Assembly (NCBI GenBank): GCA_947645355.1
Contig: CANSCI010000004.1
Coordinates: 1-64,000 of the forward strand
Source: an uncultured Dorea sp.
Lineage (GTDB): Bacteria > Bacillota > Clostridia > Lachnospirales > Lachnospiraceae
Direction of reading: 5' to 3'
DNA length: 64,000 bases
In this document: in pieces, positions 59,845 through 64,000 of the stretch
Position numbering within the stretch: the first letter of the stretch is position 1
Layout of the letters: each line of letters starts with the position of its first letter
Position numbers and translations under genes: made by a program
Notes under the pieces: model-generated
What the model was told of the DNA's origin: nothing
The model's database searches: none
The model's input: only the letters and a program-made list of their open reading frames with translations

Positions 59845-61037
59845 CTTCCCTCCTGACTATCCAGCATCCGTCCCATCTGCTCGGCAATTTCTACGCATTC
59901 TCCAAGAATTGCCTCATCACACATGGAAAATATAGGAGCAGCCGGATCATTATTAACTGCAATCACATGTCCTGCATTCCGAATTCCAATGGTATGCTGC
60001 AGTGCCCCGGAAACTCCAAAGCTTATATACAGATCCGGTGCAATGGTCTTTCCGGTCTGCCCCACCTGGATATCAAAAGGAGCCCATCCTTCATCCACCA
60101 CCTTGCGGGTAGCTCCAAGAGCCGCACCCATCTTTACCGCCAGACGCTCTATCTTCTTAAAGTTTTCCTCACTCCCCACACCGTATCCGGCTACGATCAC
60201 CACATCCGATTCCGCCACATTTTTGTATGAATTAGGATTTTCCCCAAGATAAGTACGCCTTGTCCTTTTTGAATTCACATCCAGATCAAAATCCATCTCC
60301 GTTATCTGTGCCCTTTTCCCTGCGCTGCATTCCCTGACCGTAAATACATTCGGTCTGACGGACGCCATCTGAGGCCGGCACCCTGGCGTGATAATAGACG
60401 CCATAATATTTCCTCCATAGGTAGGACGGATCTGTACCAGATTCCGATCCTTATCTACGTCAAATCCTGTGCAGTCTGCAGTAAGTCCTGTCTTAAGCTT
60501 CGCTGATACCCTGGGCGCCAGATCTCTTCCGGTCTCTGTTGCCGGCATAAAAAGAACGGATGGACAGCGCTTTTGACAGATTTTTTGAATCAGATCTGCA
60601 TAAATATCTGTATTATACTCTCTAAGAATCTCGTCTTTCACTACGATCACTTCATCACACCCGCAGGCTCCTGCCTGCTCCGGCAGCCCTTCCGGAATGC
60701 TCCCACATAACAACAGAAGTCTGAGTTTCTCTCCCAGCTCGTCCGCAATCCGCCGTCCCTCTGCAAGAAGTTCTAAGGTAACTTTCCTTAGTCTTCCTGT
60801 CACAGGTTCCAGCTCGGCTGCTATATATACGTCCTTATATCTGTCTATATCTTCTTTGTCCACTTCCTTTTCTTCTTTGAGTATCGCTGCCTCGGGGCAG
60901 ACGTCTGCACACACGCCGCAATTCTGGCAGGTATCCATCACAAGCACCGTCCCATGTTCTGCCTTGAGTGCACCAAAAGGACAACTTTCCACACAGATGC
61001 CGCACCCTATGCATTTTTCTTCATCTATCCTGACCAT
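59841..61037 (-). CDS. etfA: Electron transfer flavoprotein alpha subunit with N-terminal 2[4Fe-4S] ferredoxin domain
   Basis: CIGCGICVESCPFGAL...CQNCGVCADVCP; EtfA C-terminus VVIVAGYGVGSEENF...APDLYISFGVSGALQHTIGI. Confidence 0.95.
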   Translation of the reverse strand: MVRIDEEKCIGCGICVESCPFGALKAEHGTVLVMDTCQNCGVCADVCPEAAILKEEKEVDKEDIDRYKDVYIAAELEPVTGRLRKVTLELLAEGRRIADELGEKLRLLLLCGSIPEGLPEQAGACGCDEVIVVKDEILREYNTDIYADLIQKICQKRCPSVLFMPATETGRDLAPRVSAKLKTGLTADCTGFDVDKDRNLVQIRPTYGGNIMASIITPGCRPQMASVRPNVFTVRECSAGKRAQITEMDFDLDVNSKRTRRTYLGENPNSYKNVAESDVVIVAGYGVGSEENFKKIERLAVKMGAALGATRKVVDEGWAPFDIQVGQTGKTIAPDLYISFGVSGALQHTIGIRNAGHVIAVNNDPAAPIFSMCDEAILGECVEIAEQMGRMLDSQEGR

Positions 61038-61066
61038 ATTCCTTCTCCTTTCTTTCCGTCCCTTAT

Positions 61067-61918
61067 CTATGGCAGTACCTTCGACATCTCCGGAATGCTC
61101 AATATCTTTTGCGCCAGGGATTCGGCAGAACCGCGCATAAATTCTACCTGTGCCTTCTGTTCGATTCCCCCGTTGATAATCATCTGAATCCGCTCTCTTG
61201 CAGGCAGGGTATCATCAATCACTACATAACTCTTCTGCCTTGAATCCGACATCTGAATTTTCACTACTCTGGTGGGAGATCCTGCACTCCCAACACGATC
61301 CGGGTTCAGTCCCTCTACAGCGCCAGCTCCTACTTTCTCAGGTGTACGCCCGCAAGACTTACCTTCTCTTGGAACAGCACTCTGCCTCATAACACAGACA
61401 AGTATCTTCTGCTCTGTCTCATGCTGCTCCATATATTTTCCGACGCTTCTTGTGATTTTCCATTTTTTCCCTTCGCGCGCAATACCATTTACGTAAGTAA
61501 ACTGTGCAATATTCAGATTTTCTGCTATGATGGGGCCTACCTGTCCGGTGCTTCCGTCAATGGCCTCCGCACCGCATACGATCAGGTCATATTCAAGACC
61601 GCCAATAAACTGAGACAGTAAATATCCGGTCGCAAGTGTATCTGAACCTGCGAACGTCCGGTCCGAAAGCAGGTATGCCTCATCTGCCCCCATATCCAGG
61701 GCCTGCTGCAAAACCTCCTCTGCCTGGCCTGGCCCCATAGATACAACTGTCACCTTCCCTCCGTAGTTCTCCTTCAGCCGCAGAGATAATTCCACACCTG
61801 CTTCATCAAAAGGATTCATAATTGAAGGGACTCCCTCTCTTACCAGGTTATTTGTCTCTTTATTGATCTGTACCTCATTCGTATCGGGAACTTGCTTTAT
61901 ACATACAACTATATTCAT
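61067..61918 (-). CDS. etfB: Electron transfer flavoprotein beta subunit
   Basis: MNIVVCIKQVPDTNEVQINKETNNLVREGVPSIMNPFDEAGVE; ICGAEAIDGSTGQVGP. Confidence 0.95.
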   Translation of the reverse strand: MNIVVCIKQVPDTNEVQINKETNNLVREGVPSIMNPFDEAGVELSLRLKENYGGKVTVVSMGPGQAEEVLQQALDMGADEAYLLSDRTFAGSDTLATGYLLSQFIGGLEYDLIVCGAEAIDGSTGQVGPIIAENLNIAQFTYVNGIAREGKKWKITRSVGKYMEQHETEQKILVCVMRQSAVPREGKSCGRTPEKVGAGAVEGLNPDRVGSAGSPTRVVKIQMSDSRQKSYVVIDDTLPARERIQMIINGGIEQKAQVEFMRGSAESLAQKILSIPEMSKVLP

Positions 61919-61930
61919 CAGATGTCCTCC

Positions 61931-63901
61931 TTATATCCCTCTTCCTGCCAGTTCTGCATCAAAGATTACCTGCTCGATGGCTCGCGGCGCAACACAGTCC
62001 CCCACTGCACGGATATCTTTGCCCGCCGCCTTGAGTTCTTTATACAGCTGATTGTCTGAACTGCTCTGCGCCGCTATAATGACAGTGTCATATCCTCCAA
62101 GTACCCTCTCGGCCTGGCTGTATACATTACGGATGGTCACTTTATCACCTTTAATCTCCGAAATAGTGTGAGAAGCGATAATCTCTGCCCCTCTCTCATA
62201 GAGCCGCTTCAGCAGCAGGGTATTGTTCGTTCCTTCTATATCACATCCAAGAAAATTACTGGTGGTGACAATAGTTGTATCCGCTCCCAGCGCAGTCACA
62301 TAGTCTGCCGTTCCGCCGGCCTGATAATATCCAATATCATCAAAAATCAATACCTTCTGCCCGATAAGTTCCAGATGCCTCATGGCCTGACGGCAGTCGA
62401 TCACCCGTATCCCTGCCTCATCCATTTTGATATAATCAGGGATTACCGGAACGGAACCTGTCGCGGCAATGATAACATCCGGCGCTTCCTGCTCCACCAG
62501 TTGTCTATCTACCCTGGTGTTCAGGTGAATATCTACGCCGTGCCGCTTCAACTGATATTTCAGATAGCGGTATACTTCCCCCACCTCTGCGCGGTACGGC
62601 ATCTTCTCGATCAACAGGACCTGACCTCCAAGCTTGTCACTCTGTTCATACAACGATACGCTGTGTCCTCGTTTTGCGGCTATTTCTGCTGCTTTCATGC
62701 CGCTGATCCCTCCTCCGATCACCAGCACCTTCTTACCTGCTTCCGCCGGTGTAAGAGTCCCGATTCCAAAATACTTTTCTCTTCCTGCCCCTGGATTCTG
62801 TACACATTCCACATCGATGCCGTCATTTCCCAGACAGCCCTCATTACAAGCTATACAGTGGCGAATATCATCCAGCTCTCCCCTCATCGTCTTGTTCGGG
62901 GTCTCCGGGTCGCAGATCAGCTGCCGGCACATACCTACAAGATCCGCACAGTTTTCACTAAGCAGCATTTCTGCCTGTACAGGATCATTGATACGCCCAA
63001 AAGCAATAACCGGAATGTCTACTGTCTTTTTCAGTTCAGCGCTCATATAGAGGGCAAATCCAAGAGGAACTACTGCCGGAGGGATCTCCATATAAAAAGA
63101 GCTGAAGGAGCCTGCATCTGTACTAAGATAATCTACTCCCGCTTCCTCCAACCGCCGGGCCACCTTCAGGCCATATTCCATGGAATATCCTCCCTCTATG
63201 AATTCATCGACGCAAAGTCTGATTCCAATCGGATAATCCGGCCCCACAGCTTTACGGATAGCCTCTATAATTTCCAGCGGATAACGCATCATGTTCTCAA
63301 AACTGCCGCCATATTCATCCTCTCTTTTATTAAACAAAGGTGAAATAAAAGTTCTCAGCAGACCATCGTGAGCGATCTTAAGTTCCACCGCATCCCATCC
63401 CACGCCTTGCTGAAGCACCGCGGCTTTGACATAATAATCTTTGATCTGCTCCATTTCCTCTTTTTCCAGTTCTTTTGTATTAAAATGACAGGATGGCTCC
63501 GGCATCTGGGACGGCGCCACAAGAATCTGCGGCGGATTCTTCAGTGTATTATGTCCTCCATGGTTAAGCTGCGTAATGCATCTGCATCCGTATTTATGTA
63601 CCTCCTCTGCCAGCCTTCTGAAATTCTCCCTGTTTCTCGGGTCGCTCCCTACGGGATATTCATCTGACATCATGCTGTGGGGATCCACGTTCTGGCTTAC
63701 GGTTACCGCCGCAGCCCCGCCCTTGGCCCGCTCCACATAGTGCTGGATATTCCGCTCCGAGAACAGGCCGCAGTCCATCCAACCTTCGTCAATGGCATAT
63801 CCGGTCAGGTGGGGTAAAAATATAAATCGATTTTTCAGTTCCATCTTTCCTATTTTGAATGGGGACAATAATTTCGTAAATTTCTGATTTGTACCTTCCA
63901 T
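61931..63901 (-). CDS. Old-yellow-enzyme-type FMN/4Fe-4S/FAD oxidoreductase (2,4-dienoyl-CoA reductase / TMADH / BaiCD superfamily)
   Basis: OYE barrel; CIACNEGCLGNDGIDVEC cluster motif; KKVLVIGGGISGMKAAEIAAKRGHSVSLYEQ Rossmann domain. Confidence 0.92.
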   Translation of the reverse strand: MEGTNQKFTKLLSPFKIGKMELKNRFIFLPHLTGYAIDEGWMDCGLFSERNIQHYVERAKGGAAAVTVSQNVDPHSMMSDEYPVGSDPRNRENFRRLAEEVHKYGCRCITQLNHGGHNTLKNPPQILVAPSQMPEPSCHFNTKELEKEEMEQIKDYYVKAAVLQQGVGWDAVELKIAHDGLLRTFISPLFNKREDEYGGSFENMMRYPLEIIEAIRKAVGPDYPIGIRLCVDEFIEGGYSMEYGLKVARRLEEAGVDYLSTDAGSFSSFYMEIPPAVVPLGFALYMSAELKKTVDIPVIAFGRINDPVQAEMLLSENCADLVGMCRQLICDPETPNKTMRGELDDIRHCIACNEGCLGNDGIDVECVQNPGAGREKYFGIGTLTPAEAGKKVLVIGGGISGMKAAEIAAKRGHSVSLYEQSDKLGGQVLLIEKMPYRAEVGEVYRYLKYQLKRHGVDIHLNTRVDRQLVEQEAPDVIIAATGSVPVIPDYIKMDEAGIRVIDCRQAMRHLELIGQKVLIFDDIGYYQAGGTADYVTALGADTTIVTTSNFLGCDIEGTNNTLLLKRLYERGAEIIASHTISEIKGDKVTIRNVYSQAERVLGGYDTVIIAAQSSSDNQLYKELKAAGKDIRAVGDCVAPRAIEQVIFDAELAGRGI

Positions 63902-64000
63902 ATTGTATAATCTGCATTGTGTCCTTTTCTGTCACAATGCCCTCCTTTCTTCTATCGATTTCTGTGCGAAGCCCCGGAAAACATCCGCCATATCATGACT

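Noticed and set aside
62168-63343. 391-aa plus-strand ORF opposite the OYE gene
   Set aside because: Shadow ORF over a well-supported coding gene on the minus strand

Overview
This 64 kb window looks like a chromosomal segment from a Lachnospiraceae/Clostridia-type Firmicute (inferred from gene content and protein style; species not assigned). It is densely coding, mostly on the minus strand. I saw no rRNA, tRNA, CRISPR array, transposase or prophage genes. Main blocks: (1) 0-7 kb housekeeping, GH13 glucosidase/AraC and ThrE-type exporter. (2) 7-10 kb orphan motility-like genes (YjfB-like, DUF6033-like, FliD-like) with no flagellar structural genes. (3) 10-11.3 kb uridine-kinase-like P-loop kinase plus ECF S-component. 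(4) 11.4-15 kb operon of XpaC-like protein, SBP/VWA protein and TelA. (5) 15-19.4 kb tandem paralogous surface proteins. (6) 19.8-27.6 kb LacI / BMP-type ABC transporter / amidohydrolase / GATase-like locus. (7) 27.7-33.3 kb diguanylate cyclase, adenosine deaminase, GPH transporter, SDR and ROK regulator. (8) 33.4-36.6 kb chemoreceptor and a hypothetical. (9) 36.7-40.6 kb redox genes (rubredoxin, NifX-like, ferredoxin, NapH-like, Crp/Fnr) plus a deletion-scarred ABC locus. (10) 41-46 kb Bce-like ABC/two-component system. (11) 50-53 kb CIRCE-hsp20 and a GlgX-type debranching enzyme. (12) 53.4-57.8 kb frameshifted CodB-like permease, DUF917 and PucR. (13) 57.9-63.9 kb OYE-type flavoenzyme, EtfB, ferredoxin-EtfA, TIM-barrel protein and TrxR-like protein. 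Best candidates for undescribed biology: the XpaC/SBP-VWA/TelA operon, a possible SigD-like regulon without a flagellum, the OYE-EtfBA-TIM module, the iterated operator in front of the Bce-like ABC genes, and a Crp/Fnr-type site placed at a class II activation position. Family names come from reading the translations; no database search was run.
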